Virus record (IMG/VR): IMGVR_UViG_3300046002_001684 | Coordinates: 1-29,938 of that record | Reading direction: 5' to 3' (one strand) | DNA from: a virus | Length of the DNA stretch: 29,938 nucleotides | Part shown: positions 1 to 8,272 of the stretch, piece by piece | Position numbering within the stretch: position 1 is the first letter of the stretch | Layout of the letters: every line of letters begins with the position of its first letter | Notes under the pieces: generated by a model | Database searches by the model: none | What the model was told of the DNA's origin: nothing | Seen by the model: only the letters and a program-made list of their open reading frames with translations | Program-made: the position numbers and the translations under genes

Positions 1-1
1 G

Positions 2-61
2 GGAACGCATGGGCCTATGTATTGGTATATTTACAAGTTTGAGGTTTTGAAAAAAGGGTAA
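2..61 (+). CDS. 3' end of a small gene upstream of terS (5' end missing)
   Basis: This frame is open from the window's first bases to TAA at 59-61, three bases before the terS start. The visible peptide contains MYWYIYKFEVLKKG, which looks protein-like but is too short to assign. It may be the C-terminus of the open gene that leaves the other end of the window at 29809-29938, since both share the 10-mer CGCATGGGCC. Joining them in this frame needs one extra C at the junction. Without that C the frame ends instead at a TGA near 49-51. The pairing is an inference. Confidence 0.35.
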   Translation, partial: GTHGPMYWYIYKFEVLKKG

Positions 62-64
62 ATT

Positions 65-541
65 ATGGGAAAAAGAGGACCGGTACCGCAACCGTTAGCA
101 GTTTTAAAGGCAAAGGGTACAATTAACGTCACCAGAGCAAATGACCAAATTGCAGATGCAAATGAGTTAGATTGGATTTACAATGAAATTCCAACACCGC
201 CGGATGATTTGACAGAAAAGGCCAAAAACATCTGGAATCAGCAACTTTTGCAATCACGTAAGATATACGGCTACATTTCATTTATTGACCTTTCAATGTT
301 TAAGGAATATTGCTATGTTTACGGTGAAATGGAATATTTAAAAGAACATACCAAAGGCCGAACTTACACTGATGATAAAGGCACAATCCGATTAGATCCT
401 TTGTACATGGAACTTAACAAACTGCGCAAGGATTTCATCAGACTTTCACAAGAGTTTGGATTTAGCCCAAGCGCACGAACAAGAATAACTTTGCAAAATA
501 AACCAGACGAAAACACAGATATTTACGGCGATGGCATATAA
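65..541 (+). CDS. terS: terminase small subunit, P27 family
   Basis: This is the DNA-recognition subunit of the packaging motor, which binds phage DNA near the packaging site and recruits the large subunit. At 158 residues it has the usual length for P27-type (Terminase_4) proteins. It starts with a basic G-K-R-G-P-x-P-x-P segment followed by A-L-K-like residues. The middle is helical (about residues 50-100), and the family-typical C-terminus FGFSPSARTRI lies around residues 131-141. The start is preceded by an A-rich stretch without a Shine-Dalgarno sequence. It overlaps terL by 11 bases, indicating co-translation. Family assignment rests on recognised motifs and on the adjacent terL. Confidence 0.88.
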   Translation: MGKRGPVPQPLAVLKAKGTINVTRANDQIADANELDWIYNEIPTPPDDLTEKAKNIWNQQLLQSRKIYGYISFIDLSMFKEYCYVYGEMEYLKEHTKGRTYTDDKGTIRLDPLYMELNKLRKDFIRLSQEFGFSPSARTRITLQNKPDENTDIYGDGI

Positions 542-2129
542 AACAGACTTTTCAAAAATAGATCTCGATAAATACTTTTTTGATGATAAAACCGCTAACA
601 CGGTTGTAAAGTATATTGAAGAAAACGTAAAGCACGTAAAAGGGGATTTGGCCGGTAAACCTTTTATTTTGGAAGAATGGCAAAAGAACGACATTATCAG
701 ACCTTTGTTCGGTTGGAAGCACATTGACACTGGATTAAGAAAATACACCAGTGCATACATAGAAATCCCAAAGAAAAGCGGTAAATCATTTCTTGCAGCG
801 TCAGTTGCGTGTATTTTTATAGACATTGAGCGTGAAGGTGGTTCCGAGATTGTGGGTGTTGCATGGGGCCGCAAACAAGCAGGTTTAGTATTTGAAGCAA
901 CAAAGCAAGTAATTCAAAAAAGCCCAAGATTAAAAGCAAAGTGCAACATTTACCGTAATTCAATAACGGCACCGGATCACATTGGTGGTTTGAAAACTTA
1001 CCAGATATTAAGTAAGGAAGCAGGGGGCGAGGATGGAATCAATCCACAATTAGCAATTATTGATGAGTTGCACGTACACAAGAACAATGAAGTACTTGAA
1101 ATGGTTGAAAAGTCACAAGGGGCAAGAAAACAACCTTTATCTTTCATTATTACAACGGCAGGATCTGATTTGTATGGAATCGGGTACCAACGGCACGAAA
1201 ACGCCATTAATGTGGCAAAAGGTGTGACAACCGATGAATCACAACTTGTTTGCGTGTATGGGGCCGATTATGAAGATGATCCGTATGATGAAAAGGTTTG
1301 GATTAAGTCAAATCCAAATTACAACATTAGTATTGGTAAACGCGCTTATGAAAAGGAAGCTGCCAAAGCTATGGTAAGCGCATCAAGTCTAAACTCATTC
1401 AAAAGATACTATCTAAATATTTGGACACAATCAAAAGATGGGTGGATAAACGATGAAATTTGGAATGCAAGCCAATGGGAGATGGATGAAAGTATTTTGA
1501 AAGATTACCCGTGTTATGGTGGATTAGACCTTTCTTCACGTTCTGACATTACCGCTTTTAGTTTAGTTTGGCAAATTGAAGACAAATACTATTCAAAGAA
1601 CTGGTTTTGGCTTCCTGAGGACAAAGGAACACAATCTGCAGACACAAACAACATTCAGTACCGTGAATGGGTGCGAGATGGCCATATTGAAGAAACAAAT
1701 GGCAATGTAGTAGATTATGACTTTATTATTTACAAATTGGGTGAATTGAACAAAACTTATCAAATTAAGTCAATTGCTTACGATAATTGGAATAGTCACC
1801 ACATTGCACCGCGCTTAATGGATGAGGGCCTTGATTTAATTGAATTTAGACAAGGATTTAAAAGTATGAATGCACCTACAAAGGAAATGCAGGCCGCAAT
1901 CGAAAGCCGAAAGTTCAACCACTTTGGGAATCCGGTGTTGAGATGGATGGCAGGAAACGCAAGTGTGAAAAGCGATCCAGCAGGAAACGTAAAACTTGAA
2001 AAGGATTTTAAAGCGCCAAGCAAAAAAATAGATGGATTAATTTCAAACGTCATGGCTTATGGCTTATGGTTGGACAATCCTGAAGATACCAACAGTTATT
2101 TAGAACAAGGAAACTTATACATAATATGA
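531..2129 (+). CDS. terL: terminase large subunit (Terminase_1 type)
   Basis: ATPase and nuclease of the packaging motor, which docks on the portal, translocates DNA into the prohead and cuts concatemers. The 532 residues hold an N-terminal ATPase with Walker A PKKSGKS (80-86) and Walker B QLAIIDE (173-179), whose final acidic residue is the presumed catalytic glutamate. The C-terminal RNase H-like nuclease begins near residue 330 with GGLDLSSRSDITAF, whose first Asp is a likely metal ligand. The gene is full length for the HK97-associated Terminase_1 family. It overlaps terS upstream and the next gene by 4 bases (ATGA). Confidence 0.95.
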   Translation: MAYKTDFSKIDLDKYFFDDKTANTVVKYIEENVKHVKGDLAGKPFILEEWQKNDIIRPLFGWKHIDTGLRKYTSAYIEIPKKSGKSFLAASVACIFIDIEREGGSEIVGVAWGRKQAGLVFEATKQVIQKSPRLKAKCNIYRNSITAPDHIGGLKTYQILSKEAGGEDGINPQLAIIDELHVHKNNEVLEMVEKSQGARKQPLSFIITTAGSDLYGIGYQRHENAINVAKGVTTDESQLVCVYGADYEDDPYDEKVWIKSNPNYNISIGKRAYEKEAAKAMVSASSLNSFKRYYLNIWTQSKDGWINDEIWNASQWEMDESILKDYPCYGGLDLSSRSDITAFSLVWQIEDKYYSKNWFWLPEDKGTQSADTNNIQYREWVRDGHIEETNGNVVDYDFIIYKLGELNKTYQIKSIAYDNWNSHHIAPRLMDEGLDLIEFRQGFKSMNAPTKEMQAAIESRKFNHFGNPVLRWMAGNASVKSDPAGNVKLEKDFKAPSKKIDGLISNVMAYGLWLDNPEDTNSYLEQGNLYII

Positions 2130-2614
2130 TACTTACAGAACCAGTTTACAACGTGTTAAACTACAAAAAGAATTTTGATTTCATTTTTTTACAAATGTTA
2201 AAAAACAACAATCAAGAAGATGCTTATGATGCTGCGCTTGATTTAGTTCGGGAATACGCACCTAATTTCAAACATTACAAAGACTTTGATTCATATCGGG
2301 TTGTTTTGGCCAATAGTCAAGATAGGGGGCCGGTAGTAAGCAATTACAAACCAAATCTTGATATTCCTATGGATGTGATTGATGCTATTTGCAAGGGAAT
2401 AGATGAACTATTCCATAAACACTTAAAAAGGGTGAAAGTGCGCAAAATGGCTTATGATGCCTGCGTGAAAGAAATCAATATTTACTTCCCACACTACAAG
2501 CCACATAAAAACTATCAAAGCTATAAGGCAAGCGAAAGCATCAGGCACAAGAACAAATCAATTGAAAACAAAAAACGTGGCGTTAAAAAAGTAAATGTGG
2601 CGAAATTGCCATAA
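2126..2614 (+). CDS. unknown protein following terL
   Basis: A 162-residue protein with no recognised domain. It starts in a 4-base overlap with the terL stop, so it belongs to the packaging operon. The N-terminal two thirds are mixed helical and acidic. The C-terminal third (from about residue 105) is rich in Lys, His and Tyr and ends in a strongly basic tail, suggesting nucleic-acid contact. Its position could fit an accessory packaging or head role, but nothing in the sequence proves this. Confidence 0.75.
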   Translation: MILTEPVYNVLNYKKNFDFIFLQMLKNNNQEDAYDAALDLVREYAPNFKHYKDFDSYRVVLANSQDRGPVVSNYKPNLDIPMDVIDAICKGIDELFHKHLKRVKVRKMAYDACVKEINIYFPHYKPHKNYQSYKASESIRHKNKSIENKKRGVKKVNVAKLP

Positions 2615-2663
2615 TTAAGAATTATTCTATTTTTTAAAATGGTCGAATTTGACCACTTTAGAA

Positions 2664-2671
2664 TATATTTG
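2664..2671 (+). promoter_or_regulatory. Bacteroidota -7 element TATATTTG
   Basis: Matches TAnnTTTG, the -7 consensus of Bacteroidota promoters. A TTTG lies at 2648-2651, closer (12-base gap) than the usual -33 spacing. The element is part of a 20-base repeat shared with 2939-2958, in which only one base differs. It lies 68 bases upstream of the small gene at 2739. The leader between them can fold GCTAAAA (2687-2693) against TTTTAGC (2708-2714). Confidence 0.5.
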
Positions 2672-2738
2672 TATTAATAACTGTCAGCTAAAAGACGTTT
2701 TAATGTTTTTTAGCGCAAGTTATGGGGAATTTTAAAAA

Positions 2739-2930
2739 ATGAAACAGAAAAAAATTGAACACATTAGCCACGATTTAAACGTGGATGTAATTTTAAAATG
2801 CCTTTGGTCTATTAGAGAAAATGACCAATTCTATTTCAATTCATACGGCAAGGAAATGATTGAGAATTGCATCAATCAAAGGCTTCAAAAGAAACTTGAA
2901 GAAATAAAAAAATGCGAACATTTATCGTAA
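2739..2930 (+). CDS. small unknown protein between packaging and head genes
   Basis: Encodes 63 residues, acidic at the N-terminal half and Lys/Glu-rich at the end. It has no domain I recognise. It starts at ATG after an A-rich stretch and appears to be transcribed from the promoter-like element at 2664. The gap on each side is over 100 bases and carries regulatory-looking sequence, so this gene is probably an independent unit inserted between terL and the portal gene. Confidence 0.6.
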   Translation: MKQKKIEHISHDLNVDVILKCLWSIRENDQFYFNSYGKEMIENCINQRLQKKLEEIKKCEHLS

Positions 2931-2935
2931 TTAAC

Positions 2936-2943
2936 TAAATTTG
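2936..2943 (+). promoter_or_regulatory. Bacteroidota -7 element TAAATTTG ahead of the putative RNA
   Basis: Matches TAnnTTTG immediately after the stop of the 63-residue gene. It is followed by TATTAATAA and TGTCA exactly as at 2664, making a repeated promoter-like block. I see no convincing TTG at 17-23 bases upstream, so strength and use are uncertain. A transcript would start near 2950 and end at the terminator at 3044-3081. Confidence 0.5.
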
Positions 2944-2949
2944 TATTAA

Positions 2950-3081
2950 TAAATGTCAAGGTGGCAGAAGGCTTATAGTGTGAGTTAAATCGTTAAGGTG
3001 TTTAATTCCTACTATAACAAGGTACTTGGAACATTTATTAATTAAAGGACTCGGGCTTGTAAACCTTACGAGTCCTTTTTT
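2950..3081 (+). ncRNA. candidate small non-coding RNA of about 130 nt
   Basis: A gene-free stretch bounded by a TAAATTTG promoter element and a strong intrinsic terminator, without an open frame of useful length. Predicted helices by eye: TTATAGT (2973-2979) with ACTATAA (3011-3017); nested AGTTAAA (2983-2989) with TTTAATT (3001-3007); and a small CAAG-GTA-CTTG hairpin (3018-3028). It could be a regulatory RNA, or simply a structured leader or trailer between packaging and head genes. It does not fold as a convincing tRNA. The 5' end is inferred. Confidence 0.45.
3044..3081 (+). terminator. intrinsic terminator before the portal gene
   Basis: AAAGGACTCG (3044-3053) pairs perfectly with CGAGTCCTTT (3069-3078) in a 10-bp stem with a 15-base loop, followed by a run of T to 3081. 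This would stop transcripts from the terminase side and from the putative RNA. The portal gene would then need read-through or its own promoter. Confidence 0.88.
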
Positions 3082-3132
3082 AGTTAAATAAATTACAATT
3101 TAACTATTTTTATTTATTCCATTTTTGCAAGG

Positions 3133-4350
3133 ATGAATATATTAGGCTTCGAGGTTAGGCGCATAAATCCATTCGTGCAAGAAAAAACCGGTTTCTTAAA
3201 TGCCAATTTTGGCGGAATGGTTGGGCGTACACCAGTAAGCGAAACAAGTGTATTTGGATTATCAGCATATTGGGCCGGTGTAAGAAGAATTTCTGAATCA
3301 GTTGCAATGTTGCCAGTTGATGTATTTAAAAAGGTCAATGGTACACGTTCAATGGTTGATCATCCGGTGGAATACCTACTTAATGCAGAAGCAAACTATC
3401 AAACCTGCGCATTTGATTTCACGCAAATATTAATCACATCAGCAATCAATCACGGCAATGGTTTAGCAATAATAGAACGTGACAGATTTGGCACACCAAC
3501 TGGTTTAGTAAACGTATCACGCGAGATTTGTGAACCGTTGAAATATGACGATGAGTTGTATTGGAAGGTTGAAGTAAAAGAAGCAGCCAACAAACAAGAA
3601 AGTTTGCTGGTAAAAGATAGGGACATAATTAATCTTAGGGGCTTTGGATCGGATCCCGTAATTGGAATAAGCGCAATACAAGCCCACAAACAAAACTTAG
3701 GACTTTCGATAGCTGCACAAGATTATGGGGCCGATTTTTATAATCGCGGAACGAGGATTGACGGCTATATAAGCTATTCCGGTGTATTAAAACCAGAGAC
3801 CAAAGATGCAATAAGTCAGCAATGGTCAAGTAATTATGGTGCAAACGGCACACGTGGTACGGCCATTTTAGATTCCGGCACCCAATACCATCGTTTAGGA
3901 TTACCGCCACAAGACGCGCAATTTATTGAAACACGTAAATTCCAAAAAAATGAAATAGCAACAATTCTGGGAATACCATCACACATGATAAATGAGATGG
4001 ATGGGGCAACCTTTTCAAACATTGAACACCAGAGCATTGAGTTTGTTACTTATGGTATTGGCTCATGGATTGAAAAAATAGAACAAGAATATAGACGTAA
4101 ATTATTAAAAGAAAGCGAAAAAAGAAATCATTATTTCAAACACAATGTTGATCGTTTACTTCGTACAGATGTAAAAACCAAAGGTGAGTATTATCGATTG
4201 ATGACTGACATCGGCGCTTACACAATTAATGACGTTCTTGAATTGGAAGATAGAAATTCAGTGGATAACGGAGATGAACGATATGTTCAAATCAACCGTA
4301 TACCAATAGAACAAATGGCCGAATATTATAAAAAAGACATACCAAAATGA
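3133..4350 (+). CDS. portal protein, HK97 family
   Basis: Forms the dodecameric ring at one capsid vertex through which DNA is packaged and to which terminase and connectors bind. At 405 residues it has the usual length for the HK97 (Phage_portal) family. It opens with the variable N-terminal segment, followed by the conserved stretch with SAYWAGVRRISESVAMLPVD around residues 38-57 and the family-typical IPSHMIN segment near residue 280. The start has an AAGG just ahead of it, one of few Shine-Dalgarno-like sequences here. It overlaps the protease gene by 4 bases, the classic portal-protease-capsid order. Confidence 0.94.
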   Translation: MNILGFEVRRINPFVQEKTGFLNANFGGMVGRTPVSETSVFGLSAYWAGVRRISESVAMLPVDVFKKVNGTRSMVDHPVEYLLNAEANYQTCAFDFTQILITSAINHGNGLAIIERDRFGTPTGLVNVSREICEPLKYDDELYWKVEVKEAANKQESLLVKDRDIINLRGFGSDPVIGISAIQAHKQNLGLSIAAQDYGADFYNRGTRIDGYISYSGVLKPETKDAISQQWSSNYGANGTRGTAILDSGTQYHRLGLPPQDAQFIETRKFQKNEIATILGIPSHMINEMDGATFSNIEHQSIEFVTYGIGSWIEKIEQEYRRKLLKESEKRNHYFKHNVDRLLRTDVKTKGEYYRLMTDIGAYTINDVLELEDRNSVDNGDERYVQINRIPIEQMAEYYKKDIPK

Positions 4351-4949
4351 TGAATAAAATAGAAAGAATAGCAGAGGTTCGCGGTGTTAATGCCGAAAAC
4401 AGAACCGCGCAATTTGTAATAAGTACCGAATCAATCGACAGGCACGGCACCGTGTTTAAATTAGCCGGTTGGGATTTAGAAAACTACAATCGTAATCCAA
4501 TAGTTGCATACAACCATGTAACAAGTGATTCAAATCCTGATACCATAATTGGCACATCAAGAGTGTACATAGAAGATGATTCATTGATTGGAGAGGTTAC
4601 ATTTGAGCGTGAAGGTAACAATCCATTGGCAGACAAAGTATTTAACAAAATGCAGGATGGTATTTTGAAAATGGCATCAGTTGGTGCAATTCCACATGAA
4701 TATCGTTATGGCAATGTTGACAATGGTGAAGATAGTGGTACTATTTACTTCACACGTCAAGAATTAATTGAATGGTCAATAGTTAGTGCAGGATCCAACA
4801 AAGATGCATTCAAAAGAAGTGCAGATCAGGTTGATGAACTTAAAAAGACTTTGAAAGTAATTGAAGAAGCACCAGTTGAAATGGGTGTTGAAACAAAAGC
4901 GGATTTGCGAAATTATGCAAAGGTTAAAATAGTTACAAAATACCTATAA
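4347..4949 (+). CDS. prohead maturation protease, HK97 type
   Basis: Serine protease that cleaves the capsid N-terminal scaffold during head maturation. The 200 residues match the herpesvirus-like fold of the HK97 gp4 family: STESIDRHG near residue 26, the presumed catalytic His57 in YNH, Ser111 in KMASVGAIP, and an acidic candidate in ELIEWSIVSAGS around 139-150. Catalytic assignments follow from family motifs. The gene is coupled to the portal gene by an ATGA overlap and lies 44 bases before the capsid gene. Confidence 0.93.
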   Translation: MMNKIERIAEVRGVNAENRTAQFVISTESIDRHGTVFKLAGWDLENYNRNPIVAYNHVTSDSNPDTIIGTSRVYIEDDSLIGEVTFEREGNNPLADKVFNKMQDGILKMASVGAIPHEYRYGNVDNGEDSGTIYFTRQELIEWSIVSAGSNKDAFKRSADQVDELKKTLKVIEEAPVEMGVETKADLRNYAKVKIVTKYL

Positions 4950-4993
4950 TAAAAAGTAGAATTTTTGTAAGGTAAATTAAAAAATACATAAAA

Positions 4994-6199
4994 ATGAAAA
5001 ATAGTTTAGAAATACGTGAAGAAATCGGAAGCGTAAAAAATATCCTTGATTCATTAGAGACTTTGGTTTCTGGTGAAAATAGAGATTTTACCGCAGATGA
5101 GAAAGTGTCATTTGACACAAACATGGAGAGACTTACAACTTTGGTTGAAGAACTACCAAAAACAGAAAAATTAGAAGAAATCAGATTGAAAGCAGCAAAT
5201 TTAGCAGGCGCACCAGTTGCATCGGCAAGCAAAGAGGAAAAAGAAATAGTTAGAGACTTTTCTTTTGGTAGAGCAGTTCGTGCCGCATTTGGTGGTAAAT
5301 TAGAAGGTGTTGAGTTAGAAATGGCTCAAGAAGGTGAGAAAGAAATGCACGCCATCGGAAGATCTTCCAACGGTGTTGTGATTCCTTCAATGATCTTAAA
5401 CAGAGCAGTTATCACTGAAAACGGAACAACTGGCGTTGAGCAATTATCTTTTGTAGATGCAGTTTATGCAAATACTATACTTGGTGATCTTGGAGTTACA
5501 AGAATAGCAACATCAACAGACCAACGTATTCCAATCTTAGGTGCAGTTAGCACTCAGTGGGAAACTGAAGTATCAGCAGCAATTGATGGTGGAACTGCAA
5601 TGACTAAAAAAGACCTTGCACCAAGAAGACTTGCAGCTTATGTTGATTATTCAAAACAAGCAGCACTTCAAGCTAATTTCTCATTAGAGACTGCACTTAG
5701 AAATTCAATCGCTCAAGCGGTTGCAGCGAAATTTGAATATGCAGCATTCACAGATGATACTGCAAACGGTGCATTTGAATGGTTAGGAAACGATAAAACG
5801 CCAGTAACAAACGCTTCAATTAGCGCACTTGTTTTGGCTTTGATGGAAGAAGTACAATCTAACAACCACAACAGAGGTAATTTAGGTTTTGCAATTTCAA
5901 ATGATTTGTTTAGCGATGTATACGCAGCAGCACAAGTATCTGGTGTTAGTCCATTAATCACAAACCAAATGATCATGGGCATAATGGCTAAATTTAGCAA
6001 TCAAATTGCAGACATAACTAATCCTGCTATTTATTATGGAGACTGGTCAAAAGTTTACTGTGCACAATTTGGAGCTTTAGAAATTTTAATGGATCCGTAC
6101 AGTCAGGCAATTCAAGGAACAAACAGATTAATCCTTAACTCGTACTGGGATATGGCTCTTGTTCAAGATGCTGCAATCTCAGTTGGAACATTCGGTTAG
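4994..6199 (+). CDS. major capsid protein, HK97 fold
   Basis: Main shell protein of 401 residues. The N-terminal ~95 residues are charged and helical and correspond to the delta domain, which scaffolds assembly and is removed by the upstream protease. The HK97-fold part follows from about residue 110 and ends in a conserved-looking SYWDMALVQDAAISVGTFG segment. Codons here are more uniform and GC-balanced than in neighbours, as expected for a highly expressed gene. The start is preceded by an A-rich leader, and the gene is followed at once by a strong terminator. Confidence 0.95.
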   Translation: MKNSLEIREEIGSVKNILDSLETLVSGENRDFTADEKVSFDTNMERLTTLVEELPKTEKLEEIRLKAANLAGAPVASASKEEKEIVRDFSFGRAVRAAFGGKLEGVELEMAQEGEKEMHAIGRSSNGVVIPSMILNRAVITENGTTGVEQLSFVDAVYANTILGDLGVTRIATSTDQRIPILGAVSTQWETEVSAAIDGGTAMTKKDLAPRRLAAYVDYSKQAALQANFSLETALRNSIAQAVAAKFEYAAFTDDTANGAFEWLGNDKTPVTNASISALVLALMEEVQSNNHNRGNLGFAISNDLFSDVYAAAQVSGVSPLITNQMIMGIMAKFSNQIADITNPAIYYGDWSKVYCAQFGALEILMDPYSQAIQGTNRLILNSYWDMALVQDAAISVGTFG

Positions 6200-6222
6200 T
6201 CTTAACTAATAACTAAATACAA

Positions 6223-6254
6223 AAGGGGTGGGTGTTGTGCCTATCCCTTTTTTT
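6223..6254 (+). terminator. intrinsic terminator after the capsid gene
   Basis: AAGGGGTGGG (6223-6232) pairs with CCTATCCCTT (6240-6249), ten pairs including two G-U, with a 7-base loop. A T run extends through 6254. It sits 23 bases after the capsid stop and probably lowers expression of the connector genes downstream. The 5' arm is the same as in the terminator after the tail tube gene. Confidence 0.9.
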
Positions 6255-6265
6255 ATACTTAAAAA

Positions 6266-6820
6266 ATGATAAGAAATAAAAAAATAACTGCATACACATT
6301 AACACAAAATTGGGCCTTGACTTTGGTTGAAGCTAAAAGACATTTGAACATCGTTGATAATTCATTTGATGACCTTATTAATGACTATTTAGCAAGTGCG
6401 CACGTATGGTTATACAATGAGACTGCAATCTTTGTAAAGGGGTCTATATTGGGCTACATGCAAGAATGGGATGACTTCCGTGTTGATGTTGCAAAGGTTG
6501 ATACAATAGCAATTTATTACTATGATTTAGACAATACACGTACTCTTTTAAGTACTGATTTGTATTATTGGAACAATGGGTTATATTCTTACATTGAATT
6601 TAAAGGAAGCCTTCCTACATTATACGTGAAAGACTTTGCAATTGAGGTTGAAATTACCACATTGGCAAACACAGATCCAATGGTGAAGCAAGCGCTTAGA
6701 ATGTTAGTTGCAGATATGTTTGAAAATCGACAAAATGAAATACTTGGTTCCACCGGTAGAATTATTTCACGCGGCACCATGTACCAACTTTCACTTATTA
6801 GTCAAAGAACAGAAATATGA
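6266..6820 (+). CDS. head-tail connector, gp6-like
   Basis: A 184-residue protein of the HK97 gp6 / SPP1 gp15-like adaptor group, which forms a ring beneath the portal. The signature is the early segment ALTLVEAKRHLNI (about 17-29) followed by helices bearing D-x-L-I-x-x-Y-L-x-S-A. A later block VKQALRMLVADMFENR (near 139-155) is also typical. It starts just after the capsid terminator and overlaps the next gene by 4 bases. Confidence 0.85.
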   Translation: MIRNKKITAYTLTQNWALTLVEAKRHLNIVDNSFDDLINDYLASAHVWLYNETAIFVKGSILGYMQEWDDFRVDVAKVDTIAIYYYDLDNTRTLLSTDLYYWNNGLYSYIEFKGSLPTLYVKDFAIEVEITTLANTDPMVKQALRMLVADMFENRQNEILGSTGRIISRGTMYQLSLISQRTEI

Positions 6821-7128
6821 ACATAGGCCGGTTAGATAGAAAAATAGTAATCCAAGTGCAAAACTTCACCACTAATTCAATCGGTGAGTACACGACCACA
6901 TGGGATACTTTTCACACTGCATTTGCCAATGTTCAAAAGGTAAGCGGCATGGAAGCAATCAATGCAGACCAAGTTACTGCAACCAACAAAGTAAGGTTTA
7001 AAATTAGATACTTTGCAGGCATTAACGAAAGCATGCGCGTGGTTTACAATGCAACAAATTATGACATTATTGAAATACAAGAATTGGATCGTGAAGGGTT
7101 ATTTTTAACCGCAACCAGAACATTATGA
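6817..7128 (+). CDS. head closure / head-tail adaptor protein
   Basis: A 103-residue protein matching the phage head-tail joining family (SPP1 gp16 / HK97 gp7-like). It begins with NIGRLDRKIVIQ, contains a W-D-T-F-H-T-A-F-A-N-V segment near residue 29 and ends with the typical late block about R-Y-F-A-G-I and E-L-D-R-E-G-L-F-L. It would plug the connector after packaging and receive the tail. It is coupled on both sides by ATGA-type overlaps within the connector operon. Confidence 0.85.
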   Translation: MNIGRLDRKIVIQVQNFTTNSIGEYTTTWDTFHTAFANVQKVSGMEAINADQVTATNKVRFKIRYFAGINESMRVVYNATNYDIIEIQELDREGLFLTATRTL

Positions 7129-7583
7129 ATTTAAGTATTGAAAGTATTGAAGGCCTTGAAGGTGTTATTGCCGAAATTAAACTTTTGACAGATGACAGAA
7201 TGAAAAGGCGTGAAATAATTAAGATTTTAAAAAGACAAGTTAAACCAATTTTGGAAGCAGTTAAGGCAAACACACCAATTGCGGATAAGCCAATTATGGG
7301 TAGGGATGGAAAAGTTTATGAACCGGAGAATTTAAAGAAATCCTTTGCAATTTGGGCAAGTCCACATAAACAATATGTAAATGTTTTAATTGGCCCAAAG
7401 AAAGGATACAGAGCAAAATACGATGGGTTTTATGCTTTTTTTGTTGAAGAAGGTGCAGGCAATATACCGGCAACGCATTTTATTAGGAACGCATCGGAAC
7501 CATTTATGGCATCAGTAAGCACAACAATGAGTGCAGAATTAGAAAGATATATTTATAAAAAAGCACAAACATTAAATTTATGA
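7125..7583 (+). CDS. HK97 gp10-like tail completion protein
   Basis: A 152-residue protein with the features of the HK97 gp10 family: an N-terminal helical segment, a basic stretch around LKRQVKPILEAVKANTPI, and a C-terminal block with FFVEEGAGNIPATHFIRNA where P-A-x-H-F-I-R is family-like. These proteins act at the head-tail joint or in tail completion. It lies in the order adaptor, gp10-like, tail tube, as expected, and is translationally coupled to both neighbours. Confidence 0.83.
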   Translation: MNLSIESIEGLEGVIAEIKLLTDDRMKRREIIKILKRQVKPILEAVKANTPIADKPIMGRDGKVYEPENLKKSFAIWASPHKQYVNVLIGPKKGYRAKYDGFYAFFVEEGAGNIPATHFIRNASEPFMASVSTTMSAELERYIYKKAQTLNL

Positions 7584-7804
7584 GAATACTATTAATAAAA
7601 GATCATGCGGTTGCACTTAGAGTGTTACCAAAAGGCACAGAATTACGCGTTAGCAATAAGCTGGGCGCGGAATTAATTAAATTGAAAGTGGCAAAGGAAT
7701 TTGGAGACTATACAACAGAAGAAAAGGTTGAGCATATTCTTGAAATTGCATTTGATAATGAAGAAAAACCTAAAGTTAAAAAAATTACTAAAGTAGAGAA
7801 GTAA
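7580..7804 (+). CDS. small unknown protein before the tail tube gene
   Basis: A 74-residue protein starting in an ATGA overlap with the gp10-like gene. The N-terminal half looks like a small beta domain (residues 1-45, with repeated Leu/Val and Gly), and the end is a Lys/Glu-rich tail. The position suggests a small head-tail joining protein, but I recognise no family. Confidence 0.65.
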   Translation: MRILLIKDHAVALRVLPKGTELRVSNKLGAELIKLKVAKEFGDYTTEEKVEHILEIAFDNEEKPKVKKITKVEK

Positions 7805-7811
7805 TAGAAAT

Positions 7812-7819
7812 TATTTTTG
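7812..7819 (+). promoter_or_regulatory. possible -7 element TATTTTTG before the tail tube gene
   Basis: Fits TAnnTTTG and ends 17 bases before the tail tube start, a distance like that of the better promoters in this genome. There is no clear -33 TTG. A separate promoter for the abundant tube protein would make sense given the terminators around it. Confidence 0.35.
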
Positions 7820-7836
7820 TTTAAAATATAGAAAAA

Positions 7837-8247
7837 ATGGCAAGTACAGGAATATTGAATGGCACCATCGCCAAGATACAAGTAGCAGGTGTAACAGTTG
7901 CACACCTAACATCTAACTCATTGACTTTCGACATGGCAACCCGTGACGCAAGCACAAAGGATTCATCAGGATGGAAACAGAGTTTAGAAGGACAAAGATC
8001 TTTCAGTGGAAGCGGTGAAGGATTCTTTGCAGAAGATGCATCATATGGTTTTGAAGATTTATACGATGCTTTCGTAACACGCGCCGCAGTTGTTATAACA
8101 TGGACAACAGACGTGGTTGGCGATAAAGAGTACAGTGGATCTTGTCACATTACGTCATTGGGAAGAACTGACGGTCTTGAGGAATCAAGCACCTTTTCAG
8201 TATCTTTTGAAGGAACTGGCGCGGTAACAAAGGCGACAGTAGCTTAG
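7837..8247 (+). CDS. major tail tube protein, TP901-1-like
   Basis: Forms the stacked hexameric rings of the tail tube. The 136 residues match the TP901-1 major tail family: MASTGILNGTIAKIQVAG at the start, SLTFDMATRDASTKDSSGW around 28-46, a G-x-R-S-F-S-G-S-G-E-G-F segment, and a closing beta-rich part with D-G-L-E-E-S-S-T-F-S-V-S-F-E-G-T-G. It is followed at once by a strong terminator, as the capsid gene is, consistent with a high-expression unit. Confidence 0.88.
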   Translation: MASTGILNGTIAKIQVAGVTVAHLTSNSLTFDMATRDASTKDSSGWKQSLEGQRSFSGSGEGFFAEDASYGFEDLYDAFVTRAAVVITWTTDVVGDKEYSGSCHITSLGRTDGLEESSTFSVSFEGTGAVTKATVA

Positions 8248-8272
8248 TTTTTATCTTGTTAATGTGTGATTG

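Noticed and set aside
2950-3040. tRNA-like start with a GTCAAGGTGGC block resembling a leucine tRNA
   Set aside because: The acceptor helix would pair imperfectly and no anticodon arm or T-loop (TTCGA-type) of standard size fits. The predicted helices match a different fold.
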